The notes under the pieces are model-generated. The model saw nothing but the letters and a program-made list of their open reading frames with translations, was not told the origin of the DNA and did no database searches. The position numbers and the translations under genes were made by a program. Source: Kiritimatiellales bacterium (GTDB taxonomy: Bacteria; Verrucomicrobiota; Kiritimatiellia; Kiritimatiellales; Pontiellaceae). From it: a DNA stretch of 11,498 nucleotides. Numbering within the stretch: the first letter of the stretch is position 1; every line of letters begins with the position of its first letter. The stretch covers positions 1 through 11,498 of the forward strand of contig JAUUYK010000010.1 in assembly GCA_030588285.1 (NCBI GenBank), written 5' to 3'. This document shows, one piece after another, positions 1 to 6,280 of this stretch.

Positions 1-100
1 CCGATAAAAGAAAGGTCTTTTCAATGCTGATGCGTCGATACTGAACTCATATAGAAAGACCGTGGTTCTCACTCCACCAAACGCGGCCAAGGAACACCCC

Positions 101-1543
101 GTGAAGAATTCCATTCCGTTTGATAATACCTATGCCCGCTTACCGGAACGGTTTTACTCCAAACAAGGAGCCGCCACCGTTCCGGCGCCCCAACTGCTCC
201 GTGCAAATACGGCACTGGCGATCGAGCTGGGCATCGATCCCGTCTGGTTAGAAACGCCGGAGGCTCTCAACGTATTTTCGGGAAACAGCACGGCGGTGGG
301 CTCGGAGCCCCTGGCTCAGGCCTATGCCGGACATCAGTTCGGCGGATTTTCCCCGCAACTGGGGGATGGCCGAGCGCTTTTATTAGGCGAGGTGGTGGAT
401 CAACACGGAACGAGGCGGGACATTCAACTGAAAGGTTCGGGGCGCACGCCGTTCTCCCGGGGCGGCGATGGAAAATCGGCCTTGGGGCCGGTGTTGCGCG
501 AATACATCGTCAGCGAGGCGATGCATGCGCTCGGCGTGCCGACCACGCGCGCACTGGCGGCAGTGACGACGGGAGAAAACGTGCTCCGGCAGGAGGGTCA
601 TTTGGCGGGCGGCGTGTTTACGCGCGTGGCCTCCAGCCATATCCGGGTCGGCACCTTTCAATATTTCTTTGCTCGTAACGATGTCGATGCCCTGCGCGAA
701 CTGGCCGACTACACCATTGCACGCCACTACCCGGAAGCAGCCGATGCCGAGGACCCCTATACATTCTTGTTAGAGCGCGTGATCGAAACGCAGGCCAAAC
801 TTATTCCGCAGTGGATGGCGCTCGGCTTCATCCACGGTGTGATGAACACCGACAATACGGCGATCTCCGGAGAAACGATCGACTACGGCCCGTGCGCCTT
901 CATGGATGATTTCGATCCCAATTGTGTATTCAGTTCGATTGATCGCAATGGCCGGTATGCTTGGGGTAGCCAGCCCGGCATGGCACGCTGGAACCTAAGT
1001 CGTTTTGCCGAGACGTTGCTCCCGCTAATTTCTGGGGACCGCGATGTGGCGCTGGAAAAAGTAAAAAAAACACTCGGCATCTTCAACAAGTTGTTCCGTA
1101 CCGAATATGATAATCGGTTCCGCGCAAAATTCGGATTGGCCGTTGATGCCCCGTTGGATATCGTTAAGAGTGGGATGAATTTACTCTCCAATCAGGCCGT
1201 CGACTACACCTTATTTTTCCGCCACCTAACGCACGAAAACCGCAGTGAACTAAACACGTTGTTCCAAGACCCTGCTTTACTGGACACCTGGTATTCGGCC
1301 TGGGAAATTGCAACCCATTCCACTCCGAATCGTTCAGCGATGCAGCAATCAAATCCCATTCTCATTCCCCGCAATCATCGCGTTGAGCACGCAATTCAAG
1401 CGGCTTATGGAAATGACTATGCCCCCTTCCATCAACTCATGGATGCGCTGGGAAATCCCTATGAGGAGCGGAACGAATTTTTAGCCTACGAGCAGGCTCC
1501 GAAGCCGGATGAAATCGTTCATCAGACCTTCTGTGGAACGTAG
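101..1543 (+). CDS. selO: SelO/YdiU-family protein adenylyltransferase (pseudokinase fold)
   Basis: SelO proteins are kinase-fold enzymes that bind ATP flipped and transfer AMP to Ser/Thr/Tyr of target proteins; they are linked to redox homeostasis. Using the GTG at 101 gives 480 residues, close to E. coli YdiU (about 478). This start has an AAGGA at 89-93 with a 7-base spacer. The upstream in-frame GTG at 62 would add 13 residues but has only a weak GAAAG. Visible family motifs are the nucleotide-binding QLKGSGRTPFSRGGDGKSA (about 109-127), the LREYIVSEAMHALGVPTTRAL block (132-152), HGVMNTDN with D251-N252, and the metal-site IDYGP with D261. The C-terminus ends TFCGT, so Cys478 occupies the third-from-last position where eukaryotic SelO carries selenocysteine. 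Cys265 and Cys275 follow the metal site and could pair with it. The gene stands alone and converges on the monooxygenase gene. Family assignment is very secure; the substrates are unknown. Confidence 0.95.
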   Translation: MKNSIPFDNTYARLPERFYSKQGAATVPAPQLLRANTALAIELGIDPVWLETPEALNVFSGNSTAVGSEPLAQAYAGHQFGGFSPQLGDGRALLLGEVVDQHGTRRDIQLKGSGRTPFSRGGDGKSALGPVLREYIVSEAMHALGVPTTRALAAVTTGENVLRQEGHLAGGVFTRVASSHIRVGTFQYFFARNDVDALRELADYTIARHYPEAADAEDPYTFLLERVIETQAKLIPQWMALGFIHGVMNTDNTAISGETIDYGPCAFMDDFDPNCVFSSIDRNGRYAWGSQPGMARWNLSRFAETLLPLISGDRDVALEKVKKTLGIFNKLFRTEYDNRFRAKFGLAVDAPLDIVKSGMNLLSNQAVDYTLFFRHLTHENRSELNTLFQDPALLDTWYSAWEIATHSTPNRSAMQQSNPILIPRNHRVEHAIQAAYGNDYAPFHQLMDALGNPYEERNEFLAYEQAPKPDEIVHQTFCGT

Positions 1544-1594
1544 AACAATCCGGTTCTTCTTCGTGTGCTTCAGACCTTCGCGGTGAAAAAACCA

Positions 1595-2995
1595 CTACAC
1601 ACCGATCTCGGCAGCGGCGCCTCGCGAGAGATTACCCTCATAGAGGACGATGTCGGTGTGCAAAAAATTTGCCGCTTCGGCAGAGGCTTTTACTTTGACG
1701 GCACTTCGGGGTAGCATTTCGGATTCGAACGCTCGAAGGGTTTGGCGATTATAAATGCTTCGGGCCAAGGAGAGTGCATCGAGCAAGGCTTGGTTCGCGC
1801 CTTGTCCTTTGAAGGGACTCATGGGGTGGGCGGCATCCCCAAGAAGCGGCACGCAGGATTCTATGGGCAGCAAGTTCTGGGTTAGGATATCGCGGTCGTA
1901 GGCGGGATAGCCCGTGATCAACGATTCGGGCGTTTCTGCTAGGATTTGAGGGATCGGGGCGTGCCACGCTGGGCACCGACGAAGGGCTTCTTTTTTGAGC
2001 GCGGGTGCGCCTAAACGATTGAGCGCGACCCCCTCCTTTTCGGGGAAAGGAAAACTAAGCTGCCACATGATCGTGGTCGGCGAATACGGCATCATATACA
2101 TGCGTTCATGGCCGTTGGCGGTTTGGAACACCGTCTCTCCATCGAGCAGAACCGATTCAGCGATCTTTTCCAACGGACAGATCCCTAAAATCACCATGCA
2201 ATCGAGATAACGCAACGGGGACGCTTCGTCGCCGATCAATTGTTTCCGTACTGAACTCCGGATGCCGTCCGCCCCAACCACAATATCTGCTTGAACCTGC
2301 TTTACCAAGGCATCAGAACCCACCTGAAAGCGCAGGTCCAGATATCCCTCGGCCTCTTGGTAGTCCACAAATCGATGATTCCATTGCACCTGATCAGCGC
2401 CTCCCAGCATTTGCAGTAGTTCGTTGCGTAGGGATTGTCGGGGAACATGCACATTTCGGCGTTTCGGTATGGCCTTTGTCGCGGAGCGTCCCCATTTTCG
2501 CATGCCCCATTCTCCAATCACCGTGCCATCGGATTTATGCACGACATGTTTGGTCGAGGTGATGCCCTCCCGCAGCTCGGAAATTCCAAAGCATGAAAGG
2601 GCCTTACTGGCCTGTTGCATGGTCAGTCCATAGCCCTGAGATCGTTGATCAAAATGCGTATCGCGTTCGTAGATGGTATAGGGAATGCCGCGATGACGAC
2701 ATGCCACGGCCAGCGCCAATCCACCGAGGCCCCCGCCAATGATGGCGATGCTTGGGTAGCTTGTATTCAGCGAGGTTTCGACCGACGCTTCTTTCAGCCC
2801 GGATCCCCCACAATCGGCACAGTCTTCAATATGATCCAGGGGAGCCGCCGGCGGCTCCGCGGCACTCCCCTTTTCCGCAGCAGATAGCGCTCGTTGGTAC
2901 CGTCTCCGTACTTTTCTCGAAGGTTTAAGCCTCTTTTTACCCCCTCCATGACAGACGGAGCAAACCTTCCAGTGGGTATTTCCCTCGTTATTCAT
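1595..2995 (-). CDS. FAD-dependent monooxygenase (PHBH/UbiH-type) with N-terminal DnaJ-like zinc-binding segment
   Basis: A 466-residue protein. Residues 80-460 form a class A flavoprotein monooxygenase: GGGLGG at 87-92 with the acidic YERD at 109-112 (Rossmann ADP binding), GADGIRSSVR at 241-250, and LLGDAAHPMSPFKGQGANQALLDA at 384-407 (second FAD motif). Such enzymes use NAD(P)H and O2 to hydroxylate or epoxidise small aromatic or isoprenoid molecules; the substrate cannot be read here. The N-terminus is unusual. CSVCHGGG (12-19) and CADCGGSG (59-66) are two exact CXXCXGXG motifs, enough for one four-cysteine zinc site, separated by a basic stretch and an Ala/Pro-rich linker. The ATG at 2995 has AAGGA at 3000-3004 with a 4-base spacer, supporting inclusion of the cysteine segment. 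It lies 25 bases downstream of the HAD gene and is probably co-transcribed with it. No signal peptide or membrane segment is visible, so it is likely cytoplasmic. Confidence 0.88.
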   Translation of the reverse strand: MNNEGNTHWKVCSVCHGGGKKRLKPSRKVRRRYQRALSAAEKGSAAEPPAAPLDHIEDCADCGGSGLKEASVETSLNTSYPSIAIIGGGLGGLALAVACRHRGIPYTIYERDTHFDQRSQGYGLTMQQASKALSCFGISELREGITSTKHVVHKSDGTVIGEWGMRKWGRSATKAIPKRRNVHVPRQSLRNELLQMLGGADQVQWNHRFVDYQEAEGYLDLRFQVGSDALVKQVQADIVVGADGIRSSVRKQLIGDEASPLRYLDCMVILGICPLEKIAESVLLDGETVFQTANGHERMYMMPYSPTTIMWQLSFPFPEKEGVALNRLGAPALKKEALRRCPAWHAPIPQILAETPESLITGYPAYDRDILTQNLLPIESCVPLLGDAAHPMSPFKGQGANQALLDALSLARSIYNRQTLRAFESEMLPRSAVKVKASAEAANFLHTDIVLYEGNLSRGAAAEIGV

Positions 2996-3020
2996 TTAAT
3001 CCTTATAAAGCAAGGGGCAG

Positions 3021-3653
3021 TTATTCGATGTGCGCGCGAACGTCGTGCAGAGAATCCAGCACCGGAACTCCGCAGCGTTCCAAACGTTGCGTGCTGTTAT
3101 GCCCGCCGGAGACGAGTACGCAGTGCACCCCCATCGCTTGCGCCACTTCAAAATCGTGAATGGTGTCGCCGATGAACAGTACGGTGTTGGGATTGAGCGG
3201 TTTAATATACGCAAGGCCGTTGGCCACCTTCCCTTCCGCATAAATATCGTTCAGGCCGATTACTTCATCGAAATATTTGGCCAGTTCATAGTGATGAATC
3301 GCCTCCTGCAACGCGGTTTGTTCATAGGCCGAAAGTACGGCCTGCGGAATTTTTTGACCGCGAAAAAAGTCGAGTAGCTCCCGCGCACCTTCGCGCAGCG
3401 GGCATTCAAATCGCCGGACGTGATATTCAGCGATGTACTCCTTCGCGAGTTCTTTGTACGGGTCGCGGACGTAATCAAACCCCAGTTGGTCGTAGTAGTC
3501 CGCAACGGGAAAACAGAGTTTTGCTTGATAGGTTTCGAGCGTGATCTCGGGGAGGTTTCGCCGCACGAGCATGAGATTATTAATTTCAGTGCACAGCTCG
3601 GCATCGTCCCAAAGTGTTCCGTTCCAATCCCAAATAATATGTTTGAATTTCAT
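3021..3653 (-). CDS. HAD-superfamily hydrolase, phosphoglycolate phosphatase-like
   Basis: A 210-residue cytoplasmic phosphatase candidate of HAD subfamily I. Motif I is IIWDWNGTLWDD, with nucleophile Asp9; the usual second Asp is Asn11, a variant seen in a branch of Gph-like HAD proteins. Motif II is Ser109 in AVLSAYEQ, motif III is Lys142 in YAEGKVANG, and motif IV is FIGDTIHDFEVAQAMGV (160-176) with Asp163 and Asp167. A helical cap lies between residues 15 and 90. The ATG at 3653 places motif I at the usual position near the N-terminus. An in-frame TTG at 3689 would add 12 Cys/Leu-rich residues that do not look like part of the fold. Neither start has a convincing SD; the bases directly before the ATG read TCTCCTT, the complement of an SD. 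The gene is first in a two-gene unit with the FAD monooxygenase. The substrate is unknown; Asn11 may alter acid/base catalysis. Confidence 0.88.
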   Translation of the reverse strand: MKFKHIIWDWNGTLWDDAELCTEINNLMLVRRNLPEITLETYQAKLCFPVADYYDQLGFDYVRDPYKELAKEYIAEYHVRRFECPLREGARELLDFFRGQKIPQAVLSAYEQTALQEAIHHYELAKYFDEVIGLNDIYAEGKVANGLAYIKPLNPNTVLFIGDTIHDFEVAQAMGVHCVLVSGGHNSTQRLERCGVPVLDSLHDVRAHIE

Positions 3654-3716
3654 AAGGAGATTTAAAACACAACGGCACCAAGAGAACAATACTTAGAACT
3701 CTTCGTCGTTCATGTG

Positions 3717-3722
3717 ATTATA
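3717..3722 (-). promoter_or_regulatory. Candidate -10 box for the HAD-monooxygenase unit
   Basis: The minus strand reads a perfect TATAAT here, in an A/T-rich stretch about 64 bases upstream of the HAD ATG. Sequence 17-18 bases further upstream (around 3740-3745) does not resemble TTGACA, so a -35 box is not clear. The site sits between the terminator of the preceding minus-strand unit and the HAD gene, where a promoter is expected. Confidence 0.4.
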
Positions 3723-3765
3723 TTTTGTTGAGGAATAGCCCGTCCGTTGGAAAAACGAAGGATAG

Positions 3766-3803
3766 AAAAAAAAACGCCCCGATTTTCGGAAGCGCTTTTT
3801 TTA
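3766..3803 (-). terminator. Intrinsic terminator of the sigma/anti-sigma unit
   Basis: On the minus strand, 16 bases past the stop of the membrane protein gene, a hairpin has a perfect CCGA-AAA-TCGG core. An outer GCG/CGC pairing across a small bulge extends the stem, and a run of nine T follows (the A run at 3766-3774 on the + strand). An A run also precedes the stem on the minus strand and can pair with the T tract, giving a long imperfect stem. Position, stem and T tract fit a Rho-independent terminator. Confidence 0.72.
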
Positions 3804-3818
3804 TTCGCGGAGAAAAAA

Positions 3819-4277
3819 CTATTTCTTCGACTCAAGCCGTTCAACTAGCATGATATCGCCAGATTTTTCCCGTTGATCAAATAGTGGGTAGTTGCTCGGA
3901 AGGCGGGGATAAGAGATATTATTGGTTGAAATCGAGATGCGTTCATCGAGTGCTGCGACACTTGCGGTGCTGGTATAAATTCCCGTGCTGCGGGATGAAT
4001 TTTGAAGGGTGCTCCCCACGTATTGTAAGGCAAAAAAGGCTACAAATACGGCGGCAATGCCGTATTTTGGTTCAGCAAAAAACCAGGGGATCTTGATTTC
4101 GAGTCGATCGCCGAAGGTTTTTCTCGGGGAGGCATTCATCTCGCGAACCTGCCGCATGATGTTTTGTTTATTCCGCGTCATGCGCGCCACTTCGGGTGTC
4201 TCGTACTGCTTCAAGCGCATGAGCTGTAGCAACAACACTTCATCCGCTTCTTCCGCATTTTTTTCGGTTCTATTCAT
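3819..4277 (-). CDS. Putative single-pass membrane anti-sigma factor (partner of the ECF sigma)
   Basis: A 152-residue protein not recognisable by sequence family. Residues 1-65 are charged and helix-prone (DEVLLLQLMRLKQYETPEVARM and following). A hydrophobic segment at about 72-88 (YGIAAVFVAFFALQYVG) is a single membrane span, and about 60 residues follow, rich in Ser/Thr and polar residues. Its ATG overlaps the TGA of the sigma gene (ATGA at 4274-4277), the translationally coupled arrangement typical of ECF sigma and anti-sigma genes. The topology (cytoplasmic N-terminal sigma-binding part, one span, periplasmic tail) fits that role. There is no Cys or His anywhere, so it is not a zinc-binding (HxxxCxxC) anti-sigma domain. 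The anti-sigma role is inferred from context and topology only. It could instead be an unrelated membrane protein co-expressed with the sigma factor. Confidence 0.65.
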   Translation of the reverse strand: MNRTEKNAEEADEVLLLQLMRLKQYETPEVARMTRNKQNIMRQVREMNASPRKTFGDRLEIKIPWFFAEPKYGIAAVFVAFFALQYVGSTLQNSSRSTGIYTSTASVAALDERISISTNNISYPRLPSNYPLFDQREKSGDIMLVERLESKK

Positions 4278-4915
4278 TTCACAAATTCCGTAAGCTCCGT
4301 CTGCATTTGTCGTCGCGCATAAAACAGCCTTGAACGAACCGTCCCGACTGAGGCCCCAACTACTTTTGCGATCTCTTCGTGCGGAATGCCTTGCATATCA
4401 TGCATAACCACAACGGTTCTGTGTTTCTCCGACAGGCCTTGCAGAGCTTCGTTCAATTTAATTTGAAGTTCTGATAAACTAATATTTCGCAACGGCGATC
4501 CTTTCGAGGTGAGGTCGTGGTAGGCTTCGTCGGTTTTGATTTCCTGATCAAACTGGTCCAGACTCAAGGCGCGCTTTCGATTGCGCTTCTTTCTATAGTT
4601 TATGGTCTTATTTACTGCGATGCGGTAGAGCCAGGTATAAAATGAGGATTTACCTTTAAAGCGGGGGAGCGCTGAAAATGCTTTAATAAAAACCTCCTGA
4701 GTCAGGTCTTCGGCATCTTCGCGGTTACTGCACATATTATAGGTCAGTCCATAAATCCGACCATGATATCGTTCGACCAGGAGATCAAAAGCATGCACAT
4801 CGCCCTGTTGCGCTTTAAGCACAAGTACATCATCGGGAGGCCCCTCCTGCTCCGAGCCCCCCTCACTTTCTTCCGGAACTTTTTCCGGTTTTAAATTTTC
4901 TACCCCAACTTTCAT
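4274..4915 (-). CDS. ECF-subfamily RNA polymerase sigma-70 factor
   Basis: A 213-residue RpoE-like sigma factor that would redirect RNA polymerase to a stress- or envelope-type regulon. Sigma region 2 spans about 43-112, with the conserved YGLTYNMCSNREDAEDLTQEVFIKAF block (55-80) and the promoter-melting/-10 part FYTWLYRIAVNKTINYRKKR (92-111). Sigma region 4 spans about 150-205: LSEKHRTVVVMHDMQGIPHEEIAKVVGASVGTVRSRLFYARRQM (161-204), a helix-turn-helix for -35 recognition. Residues 8-29 form an acidic Glu/Pro-rich tail before region 2. The ATG at 4915 is preferred. An in-frame TTG at 4954 would add 13 residues, and neither start has a clear SD. The start codon lies within a small inverted repeat. 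It overlaps the downstream membrane protein gene by ATGA and is divergent from the moxR operon, which makes that operon a plausible target, though not a demonstrated one. Confidence 0.93.
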   Translation of the reverse strand: MKVGVENLKPEKVPEESEGGSEQEGPPDDVLVLKAQQGDVHAFDLLVERYHGRIYGLTYNMCSNREDAEDLTQEVFIKAFSALPRFKGKSSFYTWLYRIAVNKTINYRKKRNRKRALSLDQFDQEIKTDEAYHDLTSKGSPLRNISLSELQIKLNEALQGLSEKHRTVVVMHDMQGIPHEEIAKVVGASVGTVRSRLFYARRQMQTELTEFVK

Positions 4916-4925
4916 TACTGTAATG
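4913..4925. repeat. Inverted repeat across the sigma start codon
   Basis: CATTAC-T-GTAATG is a perfect 6-bp inverted repeat with a one-base centre; on the minus strand its right arm contains the sigma ATG. As RNA the loop is too tight for a good hairpin unless the end pairs open. As DNA it could be a small operator. Confidence 0.4.
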
Positions 4926-5118
4926 TTAAGGCAAATAGCCCGCCTTACCAGCAAAAATTATCAAGACATGAAGCGGAATTAAAATAGGCGAGAAGATCGA
5001 GCCCCCCGCATCAGAGAAAGTGCCCCCTTAGCCGGGGGAATCTAACGTCTAAATCGTGACGTAGTATTGATACTTCCTTCTTCCTTTAACATGGGGCTTA
5101 TTAATTTGCCCTCTCTTC

Positions 5119-5142
5119 CGATCTATCCGTCAGAATAGATCG
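5119..5142. promoter_or_regulatory. Perfect 8-bp inverted repeat, candidate operator or hairpin
   Basis: CGATCTAT (5119-5126) is followed by eight bases and then its exact complement ATAGATCG (5135-5142). The centre-to-centre spacing of 16 bases places the half sites on roughly the same side of the helix at about one and a half turns. It lies about 30 bases upstream of the candidate moxR -35 box. It is not followed by a T run on either strand, so it does not look like an intrinsic terminator. Which protein would bind is unknown. Confidence 0.45.
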
Positions 5143-5172
5143 ATAAAATTCAATTGCGTCCGCGCACGAAAG

Positions 5173-5202
5173 TTGCCAAATTGTATTCCGTTTACATTTT
5201 AT
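5173..5202 (+). promoter_or_regulatory. Candidate sigma-70-like promoter of the moxR operon
   Basis: TTGCCA (5173-5178, 5 of 6 to consensus) and TTTTAT (5197-5202, 4 of 6) are separated by 18 bases in an A/T-rich stretch. Initiation near 5210 would leave a leader of about 60 bases before the moxR ATG. The -10 match is modest, so this is a suggestion only. Confidence 0.3.
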
Positions 5203-5272
5203 AGAAAAAAGTGAACACATCTAAAAAAGGACGGTCTTTAATAGATCAATTCTTAACGAAGGAGTTATCCAC

Positions 5273-6259
5273 ATGGCGGGCATCGAAATCATCAACCAGA
5301 AAGTGCGCGAACAAAGTGCATTCATCCCCATTTTGAAAGCCGAAATTGCGAAGGTTATTGTTGGACAGGAATACCTAATCGATCGATTAATCATCAGCAT
5401 GCTTGCCAACGGACACGTTCTACTTGAAGGGGTTCCGGGGCTCGCCAAAACCCTAACCATCAACACCTTGGCCCAAGCGCTCGACACCTCGTTCCAGCGC
5501 ATTCAATTTACGCCCGACCTCCTGCCCGCCGACCTCATCGGAACCCTAATCTATAACCAAAAAGACGGCGACTTCATCATGAAAAAAGGGCCCGTCTTTG
5601 CCAATATTATTTTGGCTGACGAAATTAACCGTGCCCCCGCGAAAGTTCAAAGCGCTCTGCTCGAAGCCATGCAGGAACGGCAAGTCACCATCGGCGACGA
5701 AACCTTTCAGCTGCCCACCCCCTTTCTCGTGATGGCCACTGAAAATCCGATTGAACAGGAAGGTACCTATCCCCTCCCCGAAGCGCAGGTCGACCGCTTT
5801 ATGTTCAAGTTAAAAGTGGGCTATCCAACAATCGACGAAGAACGCCGCATCCTCGATCGTATGGCGCATTCCAATACCAAAATTGCCATCAACCCCGTCT
5901 TGCATCCCGACGAAATCTTAAAAGCACGCGAAATTATCGACGAGATCTACATCGATGAAAAAATAAAAGACTACATCCTCGCCATCGTCTTTGCCTCCCG
6001 CGAGCCGGAAAAATATAACCTCGATATAAAAGACTACCTGCAATATGGAGCCTCCCCGCGCGCAACCATCAACCTCACCATGGGGGCGCGCGCCCACGCC
6101 TTCATGCAAGGCCGCGGCTACGTCACCCCGCAAGATGTTAAATCCATTGCTCAAGATGTGCTCCGCCACCGGGTCATCATCTCCTACGAAGCCGAAGCGG
6201 AAGAACTCACCAGCGAAGATTTGATTGAGAAAATTCTCTCCGAAATCCCCGTTCCGTAG
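5273..6259 (+). CDS. moxR: MoxR-family AAA+ ATPase
   Basis: A 328-residue MoxR-type ATPase, a chaperone-like AAA+ protein that typically works with VWA-domain partners encoded beside it to activate or assemble client complexes. Walker A is GVPGLAKT (53-60) and Walker B is IILADE (112-117), followed by the MoxR signature INRAPAKVQSALLEAMQERQVT (118-139). Sensor 1 lies at ATENP (155-159), followed by EQEGTYPLPEAQVDRFMF (161-178). The C-terminal lid (about 190-325) contains the GASPRATINL sensor 2 region. The length matches the family and there is no signal peptide. It has the best ribosome-binding site of the operon: AAGGAG at 5259-5264 with an 8-base spacer. It is the first gene of the Bat-type operon, followed after 21 bases by the DUF58 gene. 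The specific client is unknown. Confidence 0.96.
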   Translation: MAGIEIINQKVREQSAFIPILKAEIAKVIVGQEYLIDRLIISMLANGHVLLEGVPGLAKTLTINTLAQALDTSFQRIQFTPDLLPADLIGTLIYNQKDGDFIMKKGPVFANIILADEINRAPAKVQSALLEAMQERQVTIGDETFQLPTPFLVMATENPIEQEGTYPLPEAQVDRFMFKLKVGYPTIDEERRILDRMAHSNTKIAINPVLHPDEILKAREIIDEIYIDEKIKDYILAIVFASREPEKYNLDIKDYLQYGASPRATINLTMGARAHAFMQGRGYVTPQDVKSIAQDVLRHRVIISYEAEAEELTSEDLIEKILSEIPVP

Positions 6260-6280
6260 GCCCATTGCGAGTTAAACAAA

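Larger units (their letters stand above)
4916..5272. other. Intergenic region between divergent sigma gene and moxR operon
   Basis: No plausible gene is found in these 357 bases on either strand. The region holds several features that could regulate the two divergent units. A GC-rich hairpin CCCCC-TTAGCC-GGGGG lies at 5023-5038, with an extra C6 run at 5002-5007. An inverted repeat ACGTC/GACGT lies at 5045-5062. A perfect 8-bp palindrome with an 8-base centre lies at 5119-5142. A moxR promoter candidate lies near 5173-5202. AATAGATC occurs at 5134-5141 and again at 5240-5247. No convincing -35/-10 pair for the sigma gene was found. Confidence 0.6.

Noticed and set aside
6..21. Hairpin AAAAGA-AAGG-TCTTTT at the left edge
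   Set aside because: A/T-rich and weak. It could be the tail of a terminator of a gene outside the window, but nothing confirms this.
1542..1557. Small hairpin AGAAC-AATCCG-GTTCT at the selO stop as a terminator
   Set aside because: The stem is only five base pairs and is not followed by a T run; too weak to call in the 51-base convergent gap.
1522..1579. Direct repeat TCAGACCTTC at 1522-1531 and 1570-1579 around the selO stop
   Set aside because: A 10-base repeat 48 bases apart with no target-site structure or inverted ends; probably chance.
5211..5240. GTGAAC followed by GGTCTT as an ECF-type promoter for moxR under the neighbouring sigma
   Set aside because: The match to known ECF promoter elements is loose, and the sigma's own promoter, which would normally share the motif, could not be found in a comparable form.
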